17,581 nt of DNA, from assembly GCA_023446735.1 (NCBI GenBank), contig JAEXPQ010000097.1, positions 1 through 17,581 of the forward strand, written 5' to 3'. Each line of letters opens with the position of its first letter. Within the stretch, counting starts at the first letter, position 1. Position numbers and translations under genes: made by a program. Positions 7,145 through 13,189 of this stretch are shown here, in pieces. Under the pieces are notes generated by a model. That model did no database searches and had not been told where the DNA came from. It saw only the letters and a program-made list of their open reading frames with translations. The stretch comes from Verrucomicrobiota bacterium. Its GTDB lineage: Bacteria; Verrucomicrobiota; Verrucomicrobiia; Opitutales; Opitutaceae.

Positions 7145-7468
7145 TCAGCGGCGGCCCAGGGCCTCGCGGCCGGCGGTCGTGATGCGGTCGGGCGTCCACG
7201 GCGGCGAGTAGACGAAACGCACGTCGACCGATGTGACACCGTGGAGACTTCCCACGATGCTGCGCGCGCCGTCGGCGAGCACATCGTGCATGGGGCAGCC
7301 GGGTGAGGTGGGGAGAATGACGACGACCGCGGCGCCGTCGGGTGCGACCTCGACATCGGCGATCATACCGAGATCGACGACGTTCACGCCGACCTCCGGG
7401 TCGATGAGGTTATGCAGGGCGCGGAGCATGAGCTCGGGCGAGGGGGCGGGTTGCGGGACGTCGTTCAT
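7145..7468 (-). CDS. DUF59/MIP18-family metal-sulfur cluster assembly factor (SufT/PaaD-like)
   Basis: The 107-residue protein shows family hallmarks: LIDPEVGVNVVDLGMI (21-36), LPTSPGCPMHDVL (52-64) with the conserved Cys58, and VYSPPWTPDRIT (86-97) near the C-terminus. DUF59/MIP18 proteins help mature Fe-S proteins (SufT, eukaryotic MIP18/CIA2) or, as PaaD, help assemble a metal centre in phenylacetyl-CoA oxygenase. Here the neighbours suggest assembly or repair of a metal centre linked to anaerobic or NO metabolism, which is inference. The ATG (7466-7468) overlaps the upstream TGA as ATGA, showing translational coupling. The 75-residue upstream extension of the open frame is a shadow of the membrane-protein gene and was excluded. 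Confidence 0.88.
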   Translation of the reverse strand: MNDVPQPAPSPELMLRALHNLIDPEVGVNVVDLGMIADVEVAPDGAAVVVILPTSPGCPMHDVLADGARSIVGSLHGVTSVDVRFVYSPPWTPDRITTAGREALGRR

Positions 7469-8781
7469 GAATGGGTGGCGGGACGTGCGCCGAAGGATGG
7501 AGCCAGCGGCTGTAGGCGCGGCCGGAGCAGATGCGGGAGCAGTCCGGCGACGTTCAACGCCAGCGTGAGCGCGGCCAGCAACAGCCCGAGCGCGGCGCCA
7601 CGCAGCAACGGCGTGGAGTCGAGCCACACGCCGGCCCCCAGCGCGAGGCAGGCCGGCACGGTGGCGAGGAACTGTATCCGCAACAGCCACGGGCGGAAAA
7701 GATCGGTGACGAGGGGCACCTTAGCCCGGCCGATGTGCGCGGAGTAGCGCCATTGCCAGGCGAGGAACGGCACGATCTTGCCCGCCATCCCGAGGATGCA
7801 CGGCGTGAGAACACCGAAGACCGCGAGCGCGAAAAATGCCCCGCCCGCCCGCGGCGGCAGCCCGCGGCCTTCGAGGCCCAGCAGCGCCGCGGCGCCGGCA
7901 AGCGCCGCGGGCGCGAGCATCGCGACCCCGACGAAGAACGTGCGCAGCGGGAAGTCCGGGGCGCGGAAACGTCGCCGGTACATGGCGACGATCTCGTCGA
8001 GGAAACAGGCGGTGGCGACCACGAGCGCGGCGGCGCCCAGCAGGCGCAGCGGGCGGTGGTCGCCGAGCAGACCGGGCGCGAGGACGAAGAGACCGCCGTT
8101 GAGCAGCGCGAGCACGAGCCATTGGCGGAACCGGCCGCCGGGGCGTCCGATCAGGAACATGGGGACGAGCTTGAACGACACCGCGTAGAGTGTGCCGACG
8201 AAGAAGCCGACCAGACCGCAGGTGAGATGGAGTTCGCGCAGGCGATCGACGTCGTAGCCGTGGAGTCGACCGGCGCGCACGAGGGCGAGCAGCGTGCCGA
8301 GCCCGACCGCGACGGAGAGCCAGAAGAGCGCGAGCAGCAGGCCCACGTTGTCGGGCGTCCAGCGCGAGCGGCGATCCGCGGTGATCGCGAGATCGACCAC
8401 CCCGATGAGCGCGCCGGCGGCGACGAGCGTGCCCCACGGGGCGGCGGCGGCGAAATCGGCGCGGCCGAGGGCCAGCACGAGCGGCGGCGCGGCCACGGCG
8501 TGGAGGGCGAAGTGGAGCCACGCGGTCTTGCGGCTCCACAGCGGCGCCTCGGCGAGCACGGGGATGAGCTGGTAGGCTGCGCCGAAGACGAAGGGCGCCA
8601 TCCAGCCGAGCACGGCGAGGTGGACGAAGGCGAGCGGTGCCGGTGCGAGCGCGGGCGCGGCGAACAGCCCCGGATGCGTGACCGCCCACGCGACGAGGGC
8701 GACCAATGATGCGAGTCCAAGCCCGAAGAACGGGAAGGAGAGCAGCGCCTGGGCACGGAAGTTGGGGCCTGGTGCGATCAT
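7465..8781 (-). CDS. Twelve-helix membrane protein related to heme-copper oxidase subunit I (CcoN/NnrS-like)
   Basis: The 438-residue protein has about twelve hydrophobic helices and little else. HLAVLGWMAPFVFGAAYQLIP (54-74, helix 2) and LRELHLTCGLVGFFVGTLYA (181-200, helix 6) resemble heme-ligand helices of CcoN-like subunit I proteins and NnrS-type proteins implicated in NO-related stress. His54 and His185 are plausible ligands. There is no HH pair and no HxH, so the CuB-heme binuclear centre of a real oxidase or NO reductase appears absent; it is more likely a heme-b or regulatory protein than a catalytic one. It is joined by ATGA overlaps to the gene before and the gene after. The start at 8779-8781 was chosen by that overlap and by the first helix; the frame upstream is non-coding shadow. 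The precise family is uncertain. Confidence 0.7.
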   Translation of the reverse strand: MIAPGPNFRAQALLSFPFFGLGLASLVALVAWAVTHPGLFAAPALAPAPLAFVHLAVLGWMAPFVFGAAYQLIPVLAEAPLWSRKTAWLHFALHAVAAPPLVLALGRADFAAAAPWGTLVAAGALIGVVDLAITADRRSRWTPDNVGLLLALFWLSVAVGLGTLLALVRAGRLHGYDVDRLRELHLTCGLVGFFVGTLYAVSFKLVPMFLIGRPGGRFRQWLVLALLNGGLFVLAPGLLGDHRPLRLLGAAALVVATACFLDEIVAMYRRRFRAPDFPLRTFFVGVAMLAPAALAGAAALLGLEGRGLPPRAGGAFFALAVFGVLTPCILGMAGKIVPFLAWQWRYSAHIGRAKVPLVTDLFRPWLLRIQFLATVPACLALGAGVWLDSTPLLRGAALGLLLAALTLALNVAGLLPHLLRPRLQPLAPSFGARPATHS

Positions 8782-9248
8782 CGACCGGTCGAGGCGTTGG
8801 CCGGCGGCGCGGCGCGCACGATCACGTTTTCCCACGTGCCGTCGGGCTGTTCGGTGCAGGTGGCGAGAAAGCCTTGCTCGGCGAGCATCGCCAGCAGGTG
8901 CACCGGACGGAAGCGCGTGTGCGACACGATGCGGGCGCGCGCCGCGAGGGAGGCGGCGGCCTCGAGCGTGCGCTGCATCGGTTCCGGGGGTTCGAGCAGG
9001 CGGAGATCGAGATGGATGGTCTTCGGCGAGAATAGCACGCTGACCGAACCGTCCTGGTCGCGGGCGGCGACGTGGTCGAAACCGAGGCCGGCGAGCTTGG
9101 CGTAAAGCGGTTGCGGCTCGAACGGTGCGCGCAGGCGCAGCGCGGTACCGGGCGTGAGCGCGGCGACGGCGTCGAGGATGGCGTCGAGCGGGGGCTGGCC
9201 GGCGGCGAGTAGCGGGCGGACGTCGAGATCGTGCACGGTGAGTGACAT
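8778..9248 (-). CDS. Tandem DUF2249 protein
   Basis: The 156-residue protein appears to be two DUF2249 units in a row. Unit 1 (about 8-75) begins LDVRPLLAAGQPPLDAILDA and contains PFEPQPLYAKL. Unit 2 (about 79-146) begins LDLRLLEPPEPMQRTLEAA and contains RFRPVHLLAML. Both keep the L-D-x-R start and the core P-x-x-L helix, but the His-Asp of the usual HDPxPL motif is replaced in each. No TM or signal peptide is seen, so it should be cytoplasmic. It is the first gene of the four-gene operon and its TGA overlaps the next ATG (ATGA). The ATG at 9246-9248 lies only 8 nt after a candidate -10 hexamer and has no Shine-Dalgarno. Function unknown. Confidence 0.75.
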   Translation of the reverse strand: MSLTVHDLDVRPLLAAGQPPLDAILDAVAALTPGTALRLRAPFEPQPLYAKLAGLGFDHVAARDQDGSVSVLFSPKTIHLDLRLLEPPEPMQRTLEAAASLAARARIVSHTRFRPVHLLAMLAEQGFLATCTEQPDGTWENVIVRAAPPANASTGR

Positions 9249-9256
9249 GCACGGCC

Positions 9257-9298
9257 ACGATAGCAGCGCGTGGGCGGCGCGGCCTTGACGAAGGTCAT
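9257..9298 (-). promoter_or_regulatory. Candidate FNR/DNR-type activated promoter of the DUF2249 operon
   Basis: On the minus strand, ATGAC-CTTC-GTCAA (9285-9298) matches the FNR/DNR/NnrR-type dyad TTGAY-N4-RTCAA at 9 of 10 half-site bases. TATCGT (9257-9262) is a fair -10 hexamer. The dyad centre lies about 41.5 bases upstream of the start that this -10 predicts (about 9250), the usual class II activator position. That start would leave only 1-2 nt before the ATG at 9248. Oxygen- or NO-responsive control is inferred from geometry and gene content. Confidence 0.45.
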
Positions 9299-9472
9299 GG
9301 GCGGCGCGGATTTCGGGCGAGGAGCCGGGCGCGGTGGCGGTGCTGGACTTTGCGCGCGCAGACCGAGGTGTTGCGGAGAAGAGAACCGCGGCCTCAAGGC
9401 ACGCGCCACGACGAGGGAGCTGGCGCGGACGGGGAAACGGACGGAACAAGAAACTTTCCGCTCTCCCGCGGA

Positions 9473-10585
9473 CTACAGCAGCACGAGGTCGTTGCGGTGG
9501 ACGACCTCGAGGTGTTTGCGGCTCGGGAAAAGCGCGCGGACCTCGTCGCTGTGCTTGCCAGCCAAAGACGGTATCTGGTGGCTGCCGTAGGCGGTCTCGC
9601 CGCGGGCGATGAGGGAACCGTCGGGCCCGGCGATGTTGACGACCTCGCCGGCGACGAAGGTGCCGGTGGCGCCGGTCACGCCGACGGCGAGCAGGCTGCT
9701 GCCCTTCTCGCGCAGGACGGGTACGGCGCAGGGGTTGACGTGGATCGTGCCGTGCGGGCGTTGAAAATACGCGAGCCAGAGCTTGCGCGATTCGAGCGGC
9801 AGGCCGCTGGGGACGAAAAACGTGCCCGGGCCGCGGCCGGAGAAGAGGCGCGGGAGGATGTCGGGTTCGGCACCGCTGGCGATGAACACCCCGCAGCCGG
9901 AGCGCGTGGCAAGCTTGGCCGCGGTGATCTTGGTGATCATGCCGCCGGTGGCCGTCTCGCTGGTGGTGCCGCCGGCCATGGCCTCGATCGCCGGTGTGAT
10001 CTTTTCGACGACGGGCACGATCTCGCCGGTGCCCTTCATGTCGATCAGGCCGGGGGCGGTGGAGAGGATGACGAGATAGTCGGCCTCGACGAGGCTGGCG
10101 ACCATGGCGGAGAGCGTGTCGTTGTCGCCCACCTTGATCTCGGCGGCGCTGACGGTGTCGTTCTCGTTGATGACCGGGATGGTGCCGTAGGCGACGAGCT
10201 GGCGGAGCGTCTCCTTCACACCGAGGTGGCGGTCGCGCACGCGCAGATCCTCGTGGGTGAGCAGCACCTGGGCGACGGTGAGTTGGTGCGGGTCGAAGGC
10301 GCGCTGCCACGTCTGCATGAGCAAGCTCTGGCCGACCGCCGCACAGGCCTGCTTCTTGGAGATGATCTTGGGCTTCTTCTCGAGTTGAAGGCGGCCCATG
10401 CCGAGACCGACCGCGCCGGAGGAGACGACGACGACCTCGGAGCCCTGGGCACGGAGTGCCGTGATCTGGGCGGCGAGGGCTGCGAGCCGCGGCTCATTCA
10501 GCTGGCCGATGCCGGAGGTGATGACTCCGGTGCCGAGCTTGACGACGACGCGACGCGGTGGGCGGGAAAGGTGGGAGAGAGGCAT
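9473..10585 (-). CDS. proB: Glutamate 5-kinase with C-terminal PUA domain
   Basis: The 370-residue ProB has an amino-acid kinase domain (about 10-250) and a PUA domain (about 279-369). Visible motifs are VVVKLGTGVIT (13-23, phosphate-binding Lys16), VVVVSSGAVGLGMGRL (51-66), PVINENDTV (137-145), KVGDNDTLSAMVA (151-163) and TATGGMITKI (211-220). It phosphorylates glutamate to glutamyl-5-phosphate, the first committed step of proline synthesis, and is usually feedback-inhibited by proline. No proA lies next to it. The ATG at 10583-10585 starts just before the kinase domain; the longer open frame upstream is read through a heptameric repeat and was rejected. It lies 283 nt downstream of frr beyond a strong terminator, so it should have its own promoter, which I could not place. 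Confidence 0.96.
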   Translation of the reverse strand: MPLSHLSRPPRRVVVKLGTGVITSGIGQLNEPRLAALAAQITALRAQGSEVVVVSSGAVGLGMGRLQLEKKPKIISKKQACAAVGQSLLMQTWQRAFDPHQLTVAQVLLTHEDLRVRDRHLGVKETLRQLVAYGTIPVINENDTVSAAEIKVGDNDTLSAMVASLVEADYLVILSTAPGLIDMKGTGEIVPVVEKITPAIEAMAGGTTSETATGGMITKITAAKLATRSGCGVFIASGAEPDILPRLFSGRGPGTFFVPSGLPLESRKLWLAYFQRPHGTIHVNPCAVPVLREKGSSLLAVGVTGATGTFVAGEVVNIAGPDGSLIARGETAYGSHQIPSLAGKHSDEVRALFPSRKHLEVVHRNDLVLL

Positions 10586-10588
10586 GGA

Positions 10589-10644
10589 GAACGCGGAACT
10601 TTGAACTCGAAACGTTGAACTCGAAACTCGGAACTGGAAATGCT
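10589..10644. repeat. Heptameric tandem repeat, cluster 1 (RAACNNN on plus strand)
   Basis: Eight consecutive 7-base units fit RAACNNN, with GAACTCG twice and AAACTCG and GAACGCG once each; the last unit is degenerate. A perfect 13-base direct repeat with 14-base period is included (10601-10613 and 10615-10627). The cluster ends 3 bases from the proB start codon, so it forms the proB leader. Confidence 0.75.
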
Positions 10645-10725
10645 GGAACGCTGCCGGTGGGAGATCTTTAGCGGGATGGAACACCGATTTTGTCCCAACG
10701 GCGGAAACACTCGGCGATCCTGTAG

Positions 10726-10754
10726 CGCCTCGGCTCAAGCCAGTCGGAGAGGCG
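10726..10754. repeat. Nested inverted repeat
   Basis: CGCCTC (10726-10731) pairs with GAGGCG (10749-10754). Inside lies a smaller hairpin, GGCT (10732-10735) with AGCC (10738-10741). It lies between the frr terminator and proB and has the look of an intergenic REP-like element, but only one copy is seen in this window. Confidence 0.35.
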
Positions 10755-10783
10755 GGATGTTCATTGCGCCGCAGTGCACAAAG

Positions 10784-10807
10784 AAGGCCTGAGCGAGCTC
10801 AGGCCTT
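10784..10807 (-). terminator. Rho-independent terminator of frr
   Basis: AAGGCCTGAG (10784-10793) pairs with CTCAGGCCTT (10798-10807) around a 4-base loop. On the minus strand the stem is followed by CTTTGTG, a short T-rich run. It lies about 60 nt after the frr stop codon and separates pyrH-frr from proB. Confidence 0.75.
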
Positions 10808-10831
10808 GGGCAGTTGGGACTCGAAGCTACG

Positions 10832-10866
10832 GTGTTTTCGCCTTCCGAGTTCCGCGTTCCGAGTTT
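10832..10866. repeat. Heptameric tandem repeat, cluster 2 (RAACNNN on minus strand)
   Basis: Five consecutive 7-base units, read on the minus strand, include AAACTCG, GAACGCG and GAACTCG, identical to units of cluster 1 but inverted; the last two are degenerate. The cluster begins 2 bases after the frr stop codon and so lies in the frr 3' untranslated region, before its terminator. Confidence 0.65.
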
Positions 10867-10868
10867 CC

Positions 10869-11429
10869 TCAGACCTTCAACAACTCCTGCTCCTTCTTGG
10901 CGAGGTGGTCGCCGATGTCCTTGATGAGGCGGTCGGTGGCGGTCTGGATGTCCTTCTCGAGCTTCTTGGCGTCGTCCTCGGAGATCTTGCCGTCCTTGAG
11001 GGCCTTCTTGACGGCCTCGACCCCGTCGCGGCGGGTGTTGCGGATGGCGACGCGGCCTTCCTCGGCGAGGCGGTGGGCGACCTTGGTGAGGTCCTGGCGA
11101 CGCTCCTTGCTCATCTCGGGGAGCGGGAGGCGGACGCAGGGGCCGTCGATGACGGGGTTGATGCCGATGTTGGCCATCTGGATGGCCTTCTCGATGTGCT
11201 TGAGCAGGGACTTGTCCCACGGCTGCACGGAGATCATGCGCGGGTCGGGCGTGTGGATGGCGGCGCACTCCTTGAGGCGCATGGGGCTGCCGTAGGCCTC
11301 GACCATGATGCCCTCGACCATCGTCGGGTTGGCCTTCCCGGTGTGGATACCGGAGAACTCATGCAGGGTGTGGTCGAGGTTCTTCTGCATCTTCGCGATG
11401 CAGTCTTTGGTGAGCGGATGATCGGCCAT
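10869..11429 (-). CDS. frr: Ribosome recycling factor
   Basis: At 186 residues this is the usual RRF length. It has the RRF pattern throughout: an N-terminal helix with MQKNLDHTLHEFSGIHTGKANP (about 14-35), VEAYGSPMRL (43-52), then ISVQPWDKSLLKHIEKAIQ, IGINPVIDGPCVRLPLPEMSKERR, and the C-terminal helix KDIGDHLAKKEQELLKV. RRF with EF-G splits post-termination ribosomes in the cytoplasm and is essential. The gene follows pyrH on the same strand after 214 nt, the common pyrH-frr order. The ATG at 11427-11429 fits the family start and is preceded by pyrimidine-rich sequence with no Shine-Dalgarno. A weak promoter-like pair (TTCAAC-N17-TCTACT on the minus strand) lies upstream, so frr may be transcribed both with and without pyrH. 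Confidence 0.97.
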   Translation of the reverse strand: MADHPLTKDCIAKMQKNLDHTLHEFSGIHTGKANPTMVEGIMVEAYGSPMRLKECAAIHTPDPRMISVQPWDKSLLKHIEKAIQMANIGINPVIDGPCVRLPLPEMSKERRQDLTKVAHRLAEEGRVAIRNTRRDGVEAVKKALKDGKISEDDAKKLEKDIQTATDRLIKDIGDHLAKKEQELLKV

Positions 11430-11520
11430 GGTGAATCGGGGTTGGAGGCTGAGGAGTAGAGTGGGAGCGGAACGAGGGTTGAAGGGGAAAGTTGAGGAAG
11501 AAAAACGAAACGGCGGGGGC

Positions 11521-11562
11521 GAACCTTGAACGTTCAACAGGGAACTTCGAACAATGAATCCG
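11521..11562. repeat. Heptameric tandem repeat, cluster 3 (RAACNNN-like on plus strand)
   Basis: Six 7-base units in register on the plus strand, four of them starting GAAC and two diverged (CAACAGG, GAATCCG). It includes the 12-bp perfect palindrome TTGAACGTTCAA (11526-11537). The cluster lies in the pyrH-frr intergenic region. Confidence 0.6.
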
Positions 11563-11597
11563 GAGATGAGTGACAGGGCGGAGGCAAACGACGGGGT

Positions 11598-11628
11598 GGT
11601 GGAGGGCGGCGCCGCCCGCCCCTCCACC
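11598..11628 (-). terminator. GC-rich hairpin just after pyrH (terminator-like, no U-tract)
   Basis: GGTGGAGGG (11598-11606) pairs with CCCTCCACC (11620-11628) in a 9-bp perfect stem; the 13-base loop contains the palindrome CGGCGCCG. It begins 16 nt after the pyrH stop codon. No T-run follows on the minus strand, so it may attenuate, pause or protect the 3' end rather than terminate fully. Confidence 0.4.
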
Positions 11629-11643
11629 CGGGAGCGGCCCCGG

Positions 11644-12384
11644 TCAGGCGTGGACGAGCGTGCCGACCTTTTCGCCCATGAGCGCGCGGCGGATGGCGCC
11701 GGGGTCGTTGAGGTTGAAGACGAGGATCGGGATGTTGTTTTCCTGGCAGAGCGAGAACGCGGTGGCATCCATGACATTGAGACGCTGGCGGATCGCCTCC
11801 GTGTAGGTGATCTCGTCGTAGCGCACGGCGTCGGCGAACTTCATCGGGTCCTTGTTGTAGATGCCGTCGACCTTGGTCGCCTTCATCACGATGTCGGCCG
11901 CGACCTCGCTGGCGCGCAGCGCGGCGGAGGTGTCGGTGGAAAAGTACGGGTTGCCGGTGCCGGCGACGAAGACGACCACGCGCCCCTTCTCGAGGTGGCG
12001 GGTGGCGCGGCGCAGGATGAAGGGCTCCGCGACCTGGTTCATCGGGATCGAGCTCTGCACGCGGACGCTCACGCCGAGGCCCTCGAGGCAGTCCATGATC
12101 GCCAAGCCGTTGATGACGGTGGCGAGCATGCCCATGTAGTCGCCAGTGGTGCGGTCGACGCCGCGTTTCTCGCCGATGGCGCCGCGGAAGATGTTGCCGC
12201 CGCCGATGACGACGCAGACCTGGGCGCCGAGCTCGTGGACCTCCTTTACCTGCTGGCAGATCTGCTCGAGGGTGTCGGCGTCGATCGGGTCGGCGCCGGC
12301 CTTCTTGCCGCGGAGGACCTCTCCGCTGAGCTTGAGGACGACGCGCTTGTATTTCACTCCGGTGTGGGCGGGCGAATTATCCAT
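11644..12384 (-). CDS. pyrH: UMP kinase
   Basis: The 246-residue protein is a bacterial hexameric UMP kinase of the amino-acid-kinase fold. Visible motifs are YKRVVLKLSGEVL (12-24, Lys18), VVIGGGNIFRG (58-68), RTTGDYMGMLATVING (78-93), FVAGTGNPYFSTDT (139-152) and KATKVDGIYNKDP (168-180). It phosphorylates UMP to UDP in pyrimidine nucleotide synthesis; the family is activated by GTP and inhibited by UTP. It lies upstream of frr on the same strand. The start ATG (12382-12384) lies only 8 nt after a good -10 hexamer, so the mRNA may be leaderless or nearly so. Confidence 0.97.
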   Translation of the reverse strand: MDNSPAHTGVKYKRVVLKLSGEVLRGKKAGADPIDADTLEQICQQVKEVHELGAQVCVVIGGGNIFRGAIGEKRGVDRTTGDYMGMLATVINGLAIMDCLEGLGVSVRVQSSIPMNQVAEPFILRRATRHLEKGRVVVFVAGTGNPYFSTDTSAALRASEVAADIVMKATKVDGIYNKDPMKFADAVRYDEITYTEAIRQRLNVMDATAFSLCQENNIPILVFNLNDPGAIRRALMGEKVGTLVHA

Positions 12385-12392
12385 GGGGCCGG

Positions 12393-12421
12393 ATAAAATC
12401 GGTACAGGCGGTGCCGGTCAA
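12393..12421 (-). promoter_or_regulatory. Candidate sigma-70 promoter of pyrH giving a leaderless or near-leaderless mRNA
   Basis: On the minus strand, TTGACC (12416-12421) and TTTTAT (12393-12398) are separated by exactly 17 bases, matching consensus at 5/6 and 4/6. The ATG begins 8 nt after the -10 hexamer, so transcription would start 1-2 nt before it. This is the best sigma-70 match in the window. Confidence 0.5.
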
Positions 12422-12581
12422 TGCAGGAGGCGGGCTTCGGCGGACGCGGGCGGCGTCGTATCTGGTATCCGGGCGCAATGCGGGACCGCCGGCTCCCGCG
12501 CGCAGCGGCAGACGCCACCCCGGCGCGTGGGAGCGTGCGGGGAGATCGGACCGACGGGAGCGGGCGGGCGGACTCCCGGGC

Positions 12582-13064
12582 TCAGCCCGTGGCGTAGACG
12601 GCGCGGAGCGCCTCGGCGACGTTGGGCGGAACGAACTTGCTCACGTCGCCGCCGTGGCGGGCGACCTGTTTCACGAGGGAGCTGCTTGTGTACGAGAAAT
12701 TCTCGTTCGGCATGACGAACACCGCCTCGATCGAGGCCTTCAGGTGCCGGTTCATCAACGCCATGTTGAATTCGAACTCGAAATCCGAGAACGCGCGCAG
12801 GCCGCGGATGACGGCGACAGCCCCCTCGGACTCGGCGAAATCGACCATCAGGCCGTCGAAAATCTTCACGCTCACATGGGGGAGGGCGACGATGCTGGGC
12901 TGGATGAGCTCGACGCGACGCTCGGCGGTGAAGAGCGGGCCCTTGCCGGGATTGCTTGCTACGGCGATGACGACGCGGTCGAAGAGTCGGATCGCGCGTT
13001 GGAGCACGTCGAGGTGACCGTAGGTGATCGGGTCGAAGGTGCCCGGGAAGATGCAGGTGCGCAT
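12582..13064 (-). CDS. coaD: Phosphopantetheine adenylyltransferase
   Basis: The 160-residue protein has the nucleotidyltransferase signature FPGTFDPITYGHLD (6-19) with the T/HxGH-type Tyr-Gly-His (15-17), then VIRGLRAFSDFEFEFNMALMN (85-105) and the C-terminal YTSSSLVKQVARHGGDVSKFVP (125-146). It transfers AMP to 4'-phosphopantetheine to give dephospho-CoA, the penultimate step of CoA synthesis. Length is typical. The gene is divergent from pgsA with 125 nt between the starts, and lies 197 nt upstream of pyrH, which has its own candidate promoter, so coaD is probably monocistronic. The ATG at 13062-13064 is dictated by the MRTCIFPGTFDP N-terminus; no Shine-Dalgarno precedes it. Confidence 0.96.
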   Translation of the reverse strand: MRTCIFPGTFDPITYGHLDVLQRAIRLFDRVVIAVASNPGKGPLFTAERRVELIQPSIVALPHVSVKIFDGLMVDFAESEGAVAVIRGLRAFSDFEFEFNMALMNRHLKASIEAVFVMPNENFSYTSSSLVKQVARHGGDVSKFVPPNVAEALRAVYATG

Positions 13065-13133
13065 GGCGGTGAGACGGTGTGGAGGGGGGAGCGTGAGGGC
13101 GCCGAGGGACGACCGATCTCCGGAGTTGCGCCG

Positions 13134-13168
13134 AAGGTTAGGGCGGTTTGCACTGCGCGTGCAACCTT
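13134..13168. promoter_or_regulatory. Inverted repeats in the coaD/pgsA divergent promoter region
   Basis: TTGCAC (13148-13153) and GTGCAA (13159-13164) form a perfect 6-bp dyad with a 5-base spacer. A second pair, AAGGTT (13134-13139) and AACCTT (13163-13168), encloses it. The position, 22 nt before pgsA and between two divergent genes, suits an operator acting on both. It could also be a leader hairpin for pgsA. No clear -10/-35 pair was placed. Confidence 0.35.
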
Positions 13169-13189
13169 TGCCACAAGCCCACGCTCGGA

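Noticed and set aside
7531..8709. 392-residue plus-strand open frame antisense to the heme-copper-like gene
   Set aside because: Charged, repetitive Arg/Glu composition mirrors hydrophobic codons of the membrane protein.
8782..9258. 159-residue N-terminal extension of the heme-copper-like gene
   Set aside because: Arg/Pro-rich shadow of the tandem DUF2249 gene; the ATGA overlap at 8778-8781 fixes the start.
9400..9472. Possible terminator after proB
   Set aside because: Only a 4-bp stem with a weak T-run on the minus strand could be found; not enough to call.
9242..10618. 458-residue plus-strand open frame antisense to proB
   Set aside because: Asp/Gly/Glu/Ala-rich shadow with no motifs; proB on the minus strand is unambiguous.
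10586..10738. 51-residue N-terminal extension of proB
   Set aside because: It reads through the heptameric repeat and precedes the normal kinase-domain start.
12385..12581. Possible small gene or RNA between coaD and pyrH
   Set aside because: No open frame with protein-like features; only the pyrH promoter and a 5-bp hairpin at the coaD stop codon are visible.
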